A DNA stretch of 64,000 nt from Enterovibrio coralii (GCF_001559595.1 NZ_LNTY01000018.1:1-64000); one strand, 5' to 3'; positions 36,075-46,595 are shown, numbered from the stretch's first letter. Notes: generated by a model from the sequence alone, not told the origin. Program-made: numbers and translations.

Positions 36075-37544
36075 GTGGGACAGAATGTTAATAAAACCAC
36101 GTTTAGTGCAAACGATCACGAGCAGTTCGCTAAACAGCTTAAAGATGAGCTGGAGCAACTGGAAGCACTCATCGCAACACCGGGGTGGGGCGTTGGCGAT
36201 TGTACCTTAGGGGCGGAGCTAGAGCTCTACCTCACCGACAAAGACCATCGACCGTCTCATTGTAACCTCGAACTCCTTGATAAAGCCGCTGACCCCTTAA
36301 TGACGGCTGAGATCAACCGCTTCAACCTTGAATACAACTGCCCTTACACCACCTTTACCGGTGCGCCGTTTACTTTTCTCAAAAAGCACATGGACGACCG
36401 TCTGTTGTCACTCCAAACCCTCGCACAAACCATGGGGGTTGATGTCACCCCGATTGGTATTTTGCCGACACTTCGGCAAGGTGATTTTGGGCTAGCGTCG
36501 ATGACAGATTTGCCGCGTTACCATGCCTTGACCGATATTCTTTGTGAGTCCCGTGGCGGGCCTTTTCACATCCGAATTCATGGTGCGGAAAGCTTAGAAG
36601 TCGACGCTGACGACTTGACGCTTGAAGGAGCGAACACCTCGTTTCAAGTTCACTATCGCGTGAAACCGGATGAGTTTGCCGATTGGTATAACGGCATTCA
36701 GCTTGCATCCATCTTTACTCTTGCGATGGGAGCCAATTCGCCGATCTTTCTTGAGAAGAAGCTTTGGCACGAAACACGCGTGCCGCTGTTTAAGCAATCC
36801 ATAGATAGCAGGAATCAGTGCGGAATGAATTGGCATATCCCTGCGAGGGTATCTTATGGCAAGGGATATGTACGCAAGAGTGCTCTTGAGCTTTTTCGTC
36901 AGGGTGTGAGTCTTCAACCTGTTTTATTACCCGATGTCACTGACCGAGCACCCAAAGCCAGCAGTGGCCCGATATTGGATGCACTACGCCTTCATCAAAG
37001 CACGATTTGGAGTTGGAACCGTGCGGTTTATGACGATGCCGATGGCGGTCATCTGCGAGTGGAACTCAGAAGCTTACCTGCCGGACCAACGACTATCGAC
37101 ATGGTGGCAAATGCGGCACTGTGCATTGGACTTGCGCATCACATGCGAGATGACCTTGACCGCTTGATGGATTTGTTGCCCTTTGAGTTTGCGAAGTACA
37201 ACTTCTATCGAGCGGCGCAATATGGTGTGAATGCCAATATTCTGTGGGAATCGCCCAATGGCACACTCGAAGAATACGCCCTCGTGGATGTCTTAGCGAA
37301 GCTACTTCCCGGTGTTGCAGACTCGTTGGTGGCTTTAGGGGTATCTCGCCAAGAAGCCGATATGCTGATGGTGGTTATCGAGCACAGACTCGCGAAAAGA
37401 CAAAATGGTGCAAGCTGGCAATTGAACACCTTGGTCGAGTTAGAAAGAAAGTACGATGCCAGAGAAGCGTTGAGCCGTATGTTTGGACTGTATCAAAAAC
37501 AATATTTATCAGGAGTGCCGGTTTCACAATGGCCGACTTTATGA
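36075..37544 (+). CDS. GCS2-type glutamate-cysteine ligase-like protein
   Basis: A 489-residue carboxylate-amine ligase-like protein of the GCS2/GshA superfamily. The metal-binding signature GAELELYL (about 47-54) and GGPFHIRIHGAESL, together with the later HLRVELRSLPAGPT stretch, fit ATP-dependent gamma-glutamyl ligases, although the enzyme is distinct from housekeeping GshA. The GTG start has GAGGA nine bases upstream. The next gene, an M14 deacylase, begins 40 bp downstream, suggesting a ligase/hydrolase pair acting on the same amide product. Substrates unknown. Confidence 0.75.
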   Translation: MGQNVNKTTFSANDHEQFAKQLKDELEQLEALIATPGWGVGDCTLGAELELYLTDKDHRPSHCNLELLDKAADPLMTAEINRFNLEYNCPYTTFTGAPFTFLKKHMDDRLLSLQTLAQTMGVDVTPIGILPTLRQGDFGLASMTDLPRYHALTDILCESRGGPFHIRIHGAESLEVDADDLTLEGANTSFQVHYRVKPDEFADWYNGIQLASIFTLAMGANSPIFLEKKLWHETRVPLFKQSIDSRNQCGMNWHIPARVSYGKGYVRKSALELFRQGVSLQPVLLPDVTDRAPKASSGPILDALRLHQSTIWSWNRAVYDDADGGHLRVELRSLPAGPTTIDMVANAALCIGLAHHMRDDLDRLMDLLPFEFAKYNFYRAAQYGVNANILWESPNGTLEEYALVDVLAKLLPGVADSLVALGVSRQEADMLMVVIEHRLAKRQNGASWQLNTLVELERKYDAREALSRMFGLYQKQYLSGVPVSQWPTL

Positions 37545-37584
37545 TGCGATAAAAAGCGCACACTGGTTTTTGCAAGGAATGAGA

Positions 37585-38595
37585 ATGAAGCTTCACGACG
37601 TGCCGTTGCCGACACAAGAAGAGTACGAGCGAGGAATGCTATCTTGGCTGGAAGCCCAGCGAGGTCCTGTTTGGGTTACGCTTCCGGGCACAAATGCAGA
37701 CAGACACCGCGTCGTGGTGACTTTGCTCCATGGCAATGAACCTTCGGGCGTGAATGCGTTTTGGCATTTCGCATTGTCACCGCCAGCGTGCGCGGTGAAC
37801 ATCCACTTTTGCATCGTAAACATCGACGCGGCCTTGAATGACCAGCCTTTTACGACACGCCATTTAGAAAATAAACCGGACATGAACCGTTGTTTTGGTG
37901 TGTCGGGTGACGATGCGAGTTATACCTTGGCCGCAGAGATTTTGTCTCGCATCGAAGCACTTGAGCCTGAAGCCGTCGTTGATATTCACAATACATCCGG
38001 CACCAGCCCAGCTTTTGCCGTCACCATTAATGATGACGAAAAACACCAGCAAATCGCTTCCTTGTTTACGGAACGTATGCTTTGCACCAGCGTTAGGCTT
38101 GGCGCTTTGATGGAGCAAACAATGGCACAAAGTCCGTTTGTCACCATCGAATGTGGCGGTGTGCAAGATCATAACGCTGTGGAAGTGGCCAAGAACGGCC
38201 TGCACCACTTTATGACAGCAGAAAATTTGTTCTTGAATCACACGGGCTTTTGGCCGGTAGAGCGTCTCTATCATCCCGTGCGTGTCCAATTGAAACCGGA
38301 TTTAACGCTCTGCTATCACGATCGATTTGTTGAAGAATCGGATCTCACCTTACCGCCGGATATTGATCGCCACAATTTCGGTTGGATGGCGGCAGACAGT
38401 TTGATTGGCTGGCTGGGAGAGCGTGGACTCGATGCGATGACGACCAATGATGGTGAAGGCAAGCATCCCATCTCTGATTTGTTCTATGAAAACGACGGAG
38501 AGCTTCGTTTAAAGCATCCTGCAAAGCTATTTATGATCACAACAAAGCATCATATTGCATTGTCAGATTGCCTATTTTATATGGTCGTTGATTAA
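37585..38595 (+). CDS. Succinylglutamate desuccinylase/aspartoacylase-like M14 protein
   Basis: A 336-residue zinc deacylase-like protein. Ligands are visible as LLHGNEPSG (His49, Glu52) and DIHNTSG (His135), with the catalytic glutamate in VTIECGG (Glu189). It is only distantly similar to the M14 protein at 4494. The ATG at 37585 is preferred since AAGGA sits six bases upstream. It is transcribed with the GCS2-type ligase; no terminator separates them. Confidence 0.78.
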   Translation: MKLHDVPLPTQEEYERGMLSWLEAQRGPVWVTLPGTNADRHRVVVTLLHGNEPSGVNAFWHFALSPPACAVNIHFCIVNIDAALNDQPFTTRHLENKPDMNRCFGVSGDDASYTLAAEILSRIEALEPEAVVDIHNTSGTSPAFAVTINDDEKHQQIASLFTERMLCTSVRLGALMEQTMAQSPFVTIECGGVQDHNAVEVAKNGLHHFMTAENLFLNHTGFWPVERLYHPVRVQLKPDLTLCYHDRFVEESDLTLPPDIDRHNFGWMAADSLIGWLGERGLDAMTTNDGEGKHPISDLFYENDGELRLKHPAKLFMITTKHHIALSDCLFYMVVD

Positions 38596-39037
38596 AGATG
38601 TAAAAGAAAGACTACATATACAGGCTGTCTAATTAAATTACAGGTGGGTGTTTCGTTTAAATTCGTTGCTATATTCACGATGTTTGAGAAAAATAGTTTT
38701 TCAATTTTGTCCTTTAATTAATTTGGCGAATTTCTTATGTCAATCCTATGCTAATTAAACGTCAGATTTTGTCATTGCGTGCCAGATGCTTATCTTTTTG
38801 TGTTATCACAAAAATATGAACCTTCTTTTGGTTTTTCACTAATACCTGCCTTTCGGTCAGTCATCTTTAAGTTTGATTTTTTTACGAATCAAATTGCACT
38901 TATTGGCCTTGGAGAGATTAAGACGATAACGTGTTGCCTTTCGAATAGCAAACGTACTCAAAATATTCCTATTACAATCTTCAGGTGGCTTAGGGATTTA
39001 TTCGAACTGAAGACGTATAACAAGGTTGGGGACGACA
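38596..39037. other. AT-rich gene-free stretch
   Basis: About 440 bp, clearly more AT-rich than its surroundings, between the M14 gene and a methyltransferase gene. Short frames exist but none has a ribosome site or protein-like composition. It could be a horizontally acquired edge or simply a long promoter region. Confidence 0.4.
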
Positions 39038-39961
39038 ATGCTGTTGGACCATAAAAATGTACTTGGGTTATTGCGCTACCCATGCTGCGGCACAGAGAAT
39101 AAACGAGCAAATCTGACGAGTGAGGAGAGCCTGACGGCAACCTCTCATGTGGATGACTTCCCGATCCTCATTTGTAGCGAACATCAGTCTGGGGTTGGCG
39201 AATCGTTTTCACCTCATACATCTGCCATTCAGAGGGTGCAGTACAATGGCATCTTCCGCAACTTAAGGCGTTTGGTTTGCCCACCGCCATTTGTGACCCG
39301 CAAAAATGTTTCGCTTCTCCTTGAACAACTGTTTGCTCACTCTGACACGCCGCGAGTGCTCATTGTTGGTGGCGCGACGATTGGGGAAGGCATGGAGCCT
39401 TTCTACGATGACAGTAATATTGAACTCGTTTCTTTTGATATTTACCGAACGCCTTATGTTCAATTTATCGCGGACGCACACTGTATTCCATTGAAAGACA
39501 ATAGCTTTGACGCAGTGATTGTGCAGGCGGTTTTAGAACATGTTTTTTATCCTGAGCGCGTTATCGCAGAGGTAAGTCGGGTGCTAAAACCCGATGGATT
39601 GGTTTATGCGGAAACACCGTTTTTACAGCAAGTACATGAAGGCGCATACGATTTCACGCGATATACGGAAAGTGGTCACCGTTTGTTGTTCAGGCACTTT
39701 CATTTGATTAAATCGGGGGCATGTTCTGGCGCAGGGACTCAGTTGTTGTGGGCGTTAGAAGGCTTTTTTACCGGATTGTTCAGAACAAAATATGCAGGAA
39801 AAGTCGTCAAAGTGCTGCTTTTCTGGATAATGTTTTTCGATTTTATTATTCCTGAAAGCTATAACATTGATGCTGCCAATGGCGTGTATTTCCTTGGGTC
39901 TAAGTCTTCGTCTCTTCTCTCGGAGTCTGAGATAATTTCACATTACAAAGGCGCGCAGTAA
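39038..39961 (+). CDS. Class I SAM-dependent methyltransferase
   Basis: A 307-residue methyltransferase-like protein. The SAM-binding motif I is VLIVGGATIGEGM, motif II acid is in VSFDIYRTP, and the region DAVIVQAVLEHVFYPERVIAEVSRVLKPDGLVYAETPFLQQ is typical of methyltransferase 11 proteins. An N-terminal segment with paired cysteines (RYPCCGTEN ... LICSEHQ) resembles a degenerate Trm112-like zinc module, often found in glycan- or sugar-linked methyltransferases. The ATG at 39038 is used, with GGGGA upstream. Substrate unknown. Confidence 0.75.
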   Translation: MLLDHKNVLGLLRYPCCGTENKRANLTSEESLTATSHVDDFPILICSEHQSGVGESFSPHTSAIQRVQYNGIFRNLRRLVCPPPFVTRKNVSLLLEQLFAHSDTPRVLIVGGATIGEGMEPFYDDSNIELVSFDIYRTPYVQFIADAHCIPLKDNSFDAVIVQAVLEHVFYPERVIAEVSRVLKPDGLVYAETPFLQQVHEGAYDFTRYTESGHRLLFRHFHLIKSGACSGAGTQLLWALEGFFTGLFRTKYAGKVVKVLLFWIMFFDFIIPESYNIDAANGVYFLGSKSSSLLSESEIISHYKGAQ

Positions 39962-40092
39962 CCCATTATATTTCCACCATTTCAGCGCAGGCTAATTTAC
40001 GCACTGTCTCATTATTTCGTCAAATTATGTAAATCCAGAAACTTATACTCGCTTAGACCATAAGGACATGGCCTATCTAGCGAGGTATTTAG

Positions 40093-40821
40093 GTGAAGCT
40101 ATACATAACAGGGATAGTTGCTCTCACCCTCATCGGGTGTGGTGGTGGCGGTGATGGCGACGGAGGTATCGTTATTCCGCGTGGTGATGGCACAACATCG
40201 ACGGCGTGTTTTAATCGTGCATTGTATGAAGTGGGTACAGACGTTGTTGAAATGATTTCAACCTCAGTCAATGGCGTACCGAGACTGAATGCGACCGAGC
40301 GAACAGTCGTAGAAGGCATCGTGACGTTTGAGGGGCAAAGTGATGTCAGACAAATGCGCCTGTACGATGATACCGACGAAAACCTCAATTACGTTGTACT
40401 CGATGAATCCAACCTCACGCTCACAACTCTGGGGCAGTTTTTCGACGGCAACAATCTGGTTTATAAGCCGAGCGGCATTGAGATTTCCTACGGACTTGAG
40501 TCTGGCGAATCAATCACACAGCCGACTATTTCGGTGTTTACAGATGGTGTGCAAACCAGCACCTTGGATCTCAAGCAGACCTATGTAAAGCGCGAGACAG
40601 TAACAGTAGCGGCGGGAACGTTTGAAACGTGTTTAGTGACGCTGGAATTTACTTTGGTAGAGAACGGAGAGGAAACTAAAACCACCTTCACTCAGAACAT
40701 TGCGGTAGGAAATGGATTGACCGTCAGAGAAGCTTACACAGGGATTAGTGAGAATGGTACTACCCTCAACCTTGTCGATGAGCTGACATCAGCCACAATT
40801 AATGGCGTTCCGGTGCAATAG
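40093..40821 (+). CDS. Lipoprotein of unknown function
   Basis: A 242-residue lipoprotein with lipobox LIGCGGGG (lipidated Cys16) followed by a glycine/aspartate linker and a strand-rich domain of about 200 residues. I do not recognise the family; the TFETCLVTLEFT stretch resembles domains that recur in gammaproteobacterial lipoproteins. GTG is used as start (40093) with GAGG eight bases upstream. A terminator follows. Confidence 0.7.
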   Translation: MKLYITGIVALTLIGCGGGGDGDGGIVIPRGDGTTSTACFNRALYEVGTDVVEMISTSVNGVPRLNATERTVVEGIVTFEGQSDVRQMRLYDDTDENLNYVVLDESNLTLTTLGQFFDGNNLVYKPSGIEISYGLESGESITQPTISVFTDGVQTSTLDLKQTYVKRETVTVAAGTFETCLVTLEFTLVENGEETKTTFTQNIAVGNGLTVREAYTGISENGTTLNLVDELTSATINGVPVQ

Positions 40822-40825
40822 CATT

Positions 40826-40854
40826 AAAAAGCCGAGTTTGATACTCGGCTTTTT
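40826..40854. terminator. Bidirectional terminator
   Basis: Stem aaaaagccgagt / actcggcttttt with a 5-base loop, between convergent genes. Confidence 0.85.
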
Positions 40855-40859
40855 CCCCA

Positions 40860-41608
40860 TTAACGTTTTACGCAGGCAAAGATAGCGTTACCGGATGACA
40901 AATCCCACGGCAACAGCTTTTCATAATCATGCTCAAGCACAGTCACGTCGAAGTAAGGTGCCAAAATAGCGGATAGCTCATCGAAGCTCACAGCCACCAT
41001 TGGGTGATTGTCGTTCCACTCTTCTGTCACTTTGTTGGTGGTTTTTTCGATACGAAGTCTCAACGCTTGCTTGTCGCCTTCGCCGCCATAAAACCAACCT
41101 GATTTGAAGGTGAAGTGACTGCCTTCATGTTCCACGCTATGCGCCACGAAAGAGTCATTGTTGATCATGTTTTTCGCGACAGCGTTAAAGCAGAACATAC
41201 CGCCTGGTTTCAATGCTGCATGGGCATTTTTAACAACCGCTTCAAGGTTTTCCAAGCTGCCACTGTAGTGAATTGAATAGAGGAAACAGGTGATCAGATC
41301 ATAGGGCTGATCAACTGAAAATTCGCACATATTCTGCAAAGAGAACTCAGCTTCCGGACAGCGAAGCTTCGCCAACTCAAGCATAGGTTGGTTTAAATCC
41401 AGACCATTGCTTTCAAAACCACTGTCCAAGAAAAAGCGCACGTGAGGGCCCGTACCACAGGCGAGATCCAAGTGGCGTTTGCTTCATTACCAAACAGTTT
41501 ATGAAGTCGACGTACGCAGTCGCTTTGTGATTGATAGTTGATGTCCGCACACATCAAATCGTAGTAACCAGACAAATCAGAATAAAGGGCAGTGGATGCC
41601 TGAGTCAT
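40860..41608 (-). CDS. Class I SAM-dependent methyltransferase, one frameshift
   Basis: A methyltransferase of about 249 residues. Motif I is LDLACGTGPHVRFFLDSG, preceded by SDLSGYYDLMCADINY. The frame breaks near 41470; one added T (ACT TTG GAT) joins FGNEANAT to LDLACGTG. The later segment PYDLITCFLYSIHYSGSLENLEAVVKNAHAALKPGGMFCFN is typical of the methyltransferase 25 group. Substrate unknown; single gene. Confidence 0.75.
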
Positions 41609-41754
41609 CGCTTGAATTCACCAGAAAAATGGAGGTGGCGCATACTATATCGATTGCAAAAAAATGCGAAGCAAATATCGCTTAGTCTGTGCAAATATTT
41701 TCCAGTTACAGTGCGGTGTATTGATTGGGTGGATGAGGTGAGCGTGACGTAAAA

Positions 41755-41783
41755 ACAAAGCCACTCAAGATGAGTGGCTTTGT
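41755..41783 (-). terminator. Terminator after paralogue C
   Basis: Stem acaaagccactca / tgagtggctttgt with a 3-base loop; on the minus strand it is followed by TTTTTA, 22 bp past the stop. Confidence 0.8.
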
Positions 41784-41804
41784 TTGTCGGTTTTAACCTA
41801 TAGA

Positions 41805-43531
41805 TTAAGGCTTAGGACCCGTCACGCGTGCGTAGTCGACGTTCAAATCCGTGCTCTCCACACAACAAGACACGCTGGTGTTAGTGATTTGAATCCGCAA
41901 GTAATTCACGTTCGACGGTGCAGTGAAGTTGAAATTGATATTGGTCGAGTTACCTTCACGCAGCGAGAAGCTTCTAGAAGTGATCGTGCTGTTGTTGTAA
42001 CCATTGGTGATTCTGACTTCACCACCATGTGTGCCTCCAGTACCGCTGTTTTGCGCCCAGAATCTTGTCTGAACCGAGTACTGTTGGCCAGGAACAACAT
42101 TGAAGTATTGATAAACTGCTGCACCTTGTCCTTGGCCTGCCCAGTTAAAGTTGTAGGAGCCATTGCTGTGATTGAGGTTTCGTGCGTTCAGGCCGTTTTC
42201 AATTTCGCCCCACACACCGCGATAGTTCATCTCTGGGTTGCCGAGCAGTTGCATCACTTGATAATCGTCATTCGTGATAGTGACGGTTGCGGATTTCACA
42301 TCGCTTTGATCGTCTCTAAACCAAGCTTTGAGCGAGAAGGTTTCGTTGTTTTCGAACGTCGAGTCTTCAATGGTATTCACTTTCACTTTTAACCAACCGT
42401 TACCCGCAGGCACATTTACTTTGGTCCCTGTGCTGCTTAGCTCGCCGTTGTTGAGGTGCCATCTTCAAACTCGATAGTGACAGAGCCACTGTAGTCGCTG
42501 TTGATTACCGCGCTGCCATTGTTAAGCTGCAGATTGATGTCGAGTGCTGCGGCAGTGTCTTTATCAAAGTTCACCGTAAAGGTCGCTGTTTGCCCTTCTT
42601 CGACATTGGCTGTGGTGATACTGCCTACGTCGTTCACTTTCTCACTCGGGAAGACCGTTGGCGGATAACAGGTATGGTCCTCTTGCGTGTTCGTCGCGAG
42701 TGCACTTAACCTTGCGGGTATTAAGCCCACAGACGCTTTTTCGCCAGTGGCGGGATTAAGGCGCCAAAGCCAGGTGCTGTTGATATTGCCCGTGACATTT
42801 TGGTTTTTGGCTGCAACAAGCATTTGCCCGTTTTGGTCCAAGGTGGCACCAGTGACAAAGTCGATGTAGTGAAACGCTTTGATGGTAGCTGCGCCTGTTG
42901 ATTCGTTAATCACAAAGGTGCGCGTATTGCTGACAAACAGCAGTTCTCCTTTGTAATAAATGAAGTCGCCCCAAGACGTGAAGCCTCCACTAATCAGGCC
43001 CGAGTCAAAATCTGCGATTGGCGTTGTCGTGCCTGATGCAGGATCAATCGAGAAGATTTTCATGTTGTCCGAAGCGACGATTTGTCCTGTGGTAGCATTG
43101 AACGCCATTCTGAAAACAGCAGGCACTGTTCCTACAATCGTGTGAGTCTTTGTGTCAGGGTCATAGTAAGCAAGTTGGACGGGATCGTAAGTCGCTCCGT
43201 GAAAGCTGAGATTATTAAATTCATCATCACTGACAAAATTCTCTAAGCCTTCAACATGGTAGGTTTTGGGTCGAGGCGCACTCACATAGTAGATGCGATT
43301 ATTGATACTGTCATACGTCATTGCCGATGCGCTGAATTCAGCTCGCGATACCGCAAGTGCGCGGCTGCCATTGTATACCCCCGTGAACTTATTGGTTTCT
43401 TGAACATCAACCAATATCCCCACGTCGCCACGACCCGCATTTAAAGAGTAAACGTTACCTAGACACGCAGCGTAGGTTTGATGCGCAAAAACGGTTGAAA
43501 GCACCAATGTTGCTAACGTCGACTTTTTCAT
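41805..43531 (-). CDS. Secreted propeller-like/Calx-beta protein, paralogue C, one frameshift
   Basis: A secreted protein of about 575 residues. It has a signal peptide (1-20), the N-terminal propeller-like domain (SLNAGRGDVGILVDVQ ... GGFTSWGDFIYYKG ... ATLDQNGQMLVAAKNQNV) moderately diverged from A and B, a Calx-beta domain (about 310-430), and a different C-terminal domain of about 140 residues (NLNHSNGSYNFNWAGQ ... YSVQTRFWAQ ... NYLRIQITNTS) that looks like a carbohydrate-binding jelly roll. The frame breaks near 42451; one added A gives NNGELSSTGTKVNVPAGNG. The start is the ATG at 43531 (MKKSTLATLV); a longer frame from 43603 has no signal-peptide logic. Confidence 0.75.
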
Positions 43532-43631
43532 GTGTATCCCCTTACTTACTTCAGAACTGGATTTGTTTTTTGCAAACCAATTCACGCTTCCTTGAGATCC
43601 CAAGATACGTGTATCTGTGAAGTAAAAAATG

Positions 43632-43647
43632 TCTCATAAACGAGATG
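43632..43647 (-). promoter_or_regulatory. Conserved inverted repeat upstream of paralogue C
   Basis: ATCTCGTTTATGAGAC on the minus strand, about 101 bp before the start codon, matching the GTCTC-N6-GAGAC element of the other paralogues at all but one arm base. Confidence 0.55.
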
Positions 43648-44015
43648 ACTCATAGATGAGAACAAAAGGAGGTGAAAAGTATGAGCACAGTTTATAGGGG
43701 TATTTCGATGCGATAAGTCGCCAGATTGAGAATGGCCATTTCGTGATTAAGAATCACCTAATATTCTTAATAAAATCATTGGTTAAGTGAGTATTCGAAT
43801 GTTGAGGTGATTATATCTATAAATCAAGGGTATAAATGCCTAGCGAATAAGTCGCTAAGTTTCGCAAGCGCGCAACTGTCGAAGGATTTTACATGTTTAA
43901 GTGCTCCCCTTCGTGTGAAAAGCGGAATTTATATCAAACGTGGTCTGAACCGTAATTTTAGAATTTGTCGGCCTTTTGAGAATTGATTCGATAAGTCGTA
44001 CCGATTGGTAGTCTT

Positions 44016-44075
44016 GAGTTGAACAACATAGAGTGAGCACCTAGGTTTTTCCCATCACTCAGGTTGTTGTAGCTC
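44016..44075 (+). promoter_or_regulatory. Leader hairpin before mntH
   Basis: gagtt/agctc, acaaca/tgttgt and gagtga/tcactc arms pair in order around a loop of about 18 bases, with small internal loops. The hairpin ends two bases before the mntH start codon and would enclose the only purine-rich segment available for ribosome binding (CAGG, 44060-44063). It could be a metal-dependent control element; I see no match to the yybP-ykoY consensus. Confidence 0.45.
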
Positions 44076-44077
44076 AT

Positions 44078-45315
44078 ATGTCAGACGAACAAACCCCTTC
44101 TGAAAAGACAGGAAACAGATTCCTGCGTCAAAAACTTCTGATGATTGGCCCTGCTTCATCGCGGCGATTGCTTACATCGACCCTGGGAACTTCGCCACAA
44201 ACATTCAAGCCGGTTCATCTTATGGCTACCAACTCTTGTGGGTTGTGCTATTTGCCAATCTAATGGCGATGCTGATCCAATATCTCTCTGCCAAGTTGGG
44301 GATAGTGACGGGTAAAAATCTTGCCGAACACCTTCGAGACCGCCTGCCTAACAAGCTTTCAACACGACTTTACTGGATTCAGGCTGAACTCATCGCAATT
44401 GCGACAGACTTGGCTGAGTTTATTGGTGCGTCGGTAGGCTTCCAGTTGCTGTTCGGTGTGAGTTTGATGGAAGGCGCGATGATCACCGCTGTGGCGACCA
44501 TCGTCATTTTGGCACTGAATAAGCGTGGCCAGAAGCCGCTTGAGCTGGTGGTTGGCTCATTACTTCTATTGGTCGCTGGTATTTATGTCGTTGAGTTGTT
44601 CTTTTCGCACCCAGAGACAGGTGCAGTCGTCAAAGGGTTGTTTGAGCCGACCTTAGATAGCGCAGAACAGGTGTATCTTGCCGCGGGCATTCTGGGTGCC
44701 ACAGTCATGCCGCACGTTATTTACCTGCACTCAGCACTCTTTAAAAATGATTACGGGCTGTCTAAAGCCTATCGCCTCCGTTCGACACGTCTCGATGTGA
44801 TGGTGGCCATGGTGGTTGCTGGCTTTGTAAACATTGCCATTGTGGCGATGGCAGGCGCGGTATTCTTCCAAGCTGGCCGTGAAGACATTGCGTCGATTGA
44901 AACAGCATATATGACGTTAACGCCACTTTTGGGTGATTTCGCAGCGCATCTGTTTGCCTTGTCTTTGATTGCTTCAGGCTTGTCATCGACAGTTGTTGGC
45001 ACATTAGCGGGCGACGTGGTGATGCAGGGATTTGTTCAGTTCTCGATCCCGCTCTGGGTTAGACGCCTGGTGACCATGGTGCCGTCGTTTGTGGTGATTG
45101 CTTTGGGCGTAAACACTACCCAGATATTGGTACTGAGCCAGGTGATTCTGAGTTTCGGGATTGCACTCGCCATCATTCCGCTGCTGATGTTTACCAATAA
45201 TCGCAGCTTGATGGGAGAGTTTGCGAACAAGAAACTGACCACATATATCGGTATTGTTGTGGTGCTGTTTGTTCTGTCGCTCAACATTTTCTTGTTGTGG
45301 ACATTGGCATTTTGA
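44078..45315 (+). CDS. mntH: NRAMP manganese/iron transporter MntH, one frameshift
   Basis: A proton-coupled divalent metal importer of about 412 residues with eleven hydrophobic segments. The metal-binding DPGN appears in [12 protein letters not shown], and the second metal motif as [12 protein letters not shown]. The frame breaks near 44154; one added T (GCT TTC ATC GCG GCG) restores [16 protein letters not shown]. Expected substrate Mn(II), possibly Fe(II). Monocistronic with terminator. Confidence 0.88.
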
Positions 45316-45338
45316 CAAGCTAATACACGGGATACAAA

Positions 45339-45366
45339 AACACCGGCCTTGGCCGGTGTTTTTTTG
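45339..45366 (+). terminator. Terminator after mntH
   Basis: Stem aacaccggcc / ggccggtgtt with T7 tail, 23 bp past the stop and close to the convergent protease gene end. Confidence 0.85.
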
Positions 45367-45379
45367 GTAGGAAAAGCGT

Positions 45380-46462
45380 TTAGCTTTGCAGGATCATCAA
45401 TGGCAAAGCCAACATGTCGTCACCTTTTGACGCGAAGTAGATGATCACGCCGACAAGTGCTGCCACCGTGGCGAAATACCAAACGGTACTGAATATTTGC
45501 CCGTAGCGGTTGAGAGGAAGCAAGTGCGTGTGATGACGATACTTCCACTCAAAGATGATTTCGACACTGCCAATGAGTAGCAAGAAGCCCAGCAAAGCCA
45601 GTCCAAAGGCATAGCTGACAAACACCCCAATTGCAGCACCTGCGATACAGGCAATCAGACCCGCAATACTGTTCATGGAAAAGCTGATGCTTTTCAAAAT
45701 GTGCCCGCCGTCGAGAGGTAGAATAGGCAGCAGATTGAACAGGTTGAGGAGGGCGTTAAAGGTGGCCAGTCCTGCGAAGAAGACATTGCCTGTCACCCAA
45801 TATGCCACCATGGCAGCCAGCGACATAAACAGACCAAATGTCGGTCCCATGACGGAGATAACGACATCTTGCCAGCGCGTGTTTATTTTTTCATCAGACA
45901 GCGCAAGTCCGCCCATAAACGGAATCAGATAAAAGCCTTTCACCTTCATACCGAAGTATTTCATGGCACGAATATGCCCGTATTCGTGAACGACCAAGCA
46001 AGCGATCAGTGCCAGTGCAAACTGCCAAGAAAAGAGCCAAGAATAGGCGGCAAAACTAGCACCTGCCAAGACCACTTTAATGACCTTGGCACTCTTAAAG
46101 AGTTTGAGACCGAGTGAAGCCAGACCAATCAAGCTGAGTTTCGGTTTTACTTGCGGTGTTACGACAGGCTGCTGTCGCTCAATATCTTTTTCATTGCGAG
46201 AGCCAGACTCGACAACTTCTCCGTTAACGCTGACTTGATATTCCACCAAGAACGGCTGCCAGTTGACGGAGGATGTCACATCCACAGTGATAATTTGATC
46301 ATCCGCGGTAAGCTGAAAAGAGTGGTTTTTCGCTTCTTCGCTATCTGCAGTTGCTGCTAGCTGAGAAACGAGCTGGTTGTCCCAATAGAGTTGTTGCCAG
46401 CCAGCCATAGAGCCTTCTAAGCGAAGCGGCTTGCCCAAACAGGAGAGATTAAATAGTTCCAA
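45380..46462 (-). CDS. Site-2 protease-family (M50) membrane metalloprotease
   Basis: A 360-residue membrane protein with a soluble N-terminal domain (1-105, strand-rich) and about six transmembrane segments. The zinc motif HEYGH (159-163) lies in a membrane helix and the third ligand motif LPLDGGH is at 249-254, as in S2P proteases. Such enzymes cut membrane-bound regulators, but this N-terminal domain is not a PDZ and the substrate is unknown. Single gene. Confidence 0.82.
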   Translation of the reverse strand: MELFNLSCLGKPLRLEGSMAGWQQLYWDNQLVSQLAATADSEEAKNHSFQLTADDQIITVDVTSSVNWQPFLVEYQVSVNGEVVESGSRNEKDIERQQPVVTPQVKPKLSLIGLASLGLKLFKSAKVIKVVLAGASFAAYSWLFSWQFALALIACLVVHEYGHIRAMKYFGMKVKGFYLIPFMGGLALSDEKINTRWQDVVISVMGPTFGLFMSLAAMVAYWVTGNVFFAGLATFNALLNLFNLLPILPLDGGHILKSISFSMNSIAGLIACIAGAAIGVFVSYAFGLALLGFLLLIGSVEIIFEWKYRHHTHLLPLNRYGQIFSTVWYFATVAALVGVIIYFASKGDDMLALPLMILQS

Positions 46463-46595
46463 ACTGGTGTCATTACATCGGTTAACAGGCTTTGGATCTT
46501 AACGTTTTTAGGGGGTTGGGTGAAGTGCAGTGAAAACAGTTGGTGGTAAGGAGACGTTACCGCCATAGCGATGTTCGCTATGGCGACAAATGGCA

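Larger units (their letters stand above)
43532..44077. other. Divergent intergenic region between paralogue C and mntH
   Basis: About 545 bp. It holds the paralogue C promoter side (with the palindrome at 43632) and the mntH leader with a long hairpin. No coding frame with a ribosome site was found in 43700-44000. Confidence 0.45.

Noticed and set aside
38779-39054. 91-residue plus-strand frame in the AT-rich gap
   Set aside because: No ribosome site, no recognisable domain, and it overlaps the start of the methyltransferase gene.
44016-44075. yybP-ykoY manganese riboswitch before mntH
   Set aside because: The conserved loop sequences of that riboswitch are absent; only a generic hairpin can be supported.
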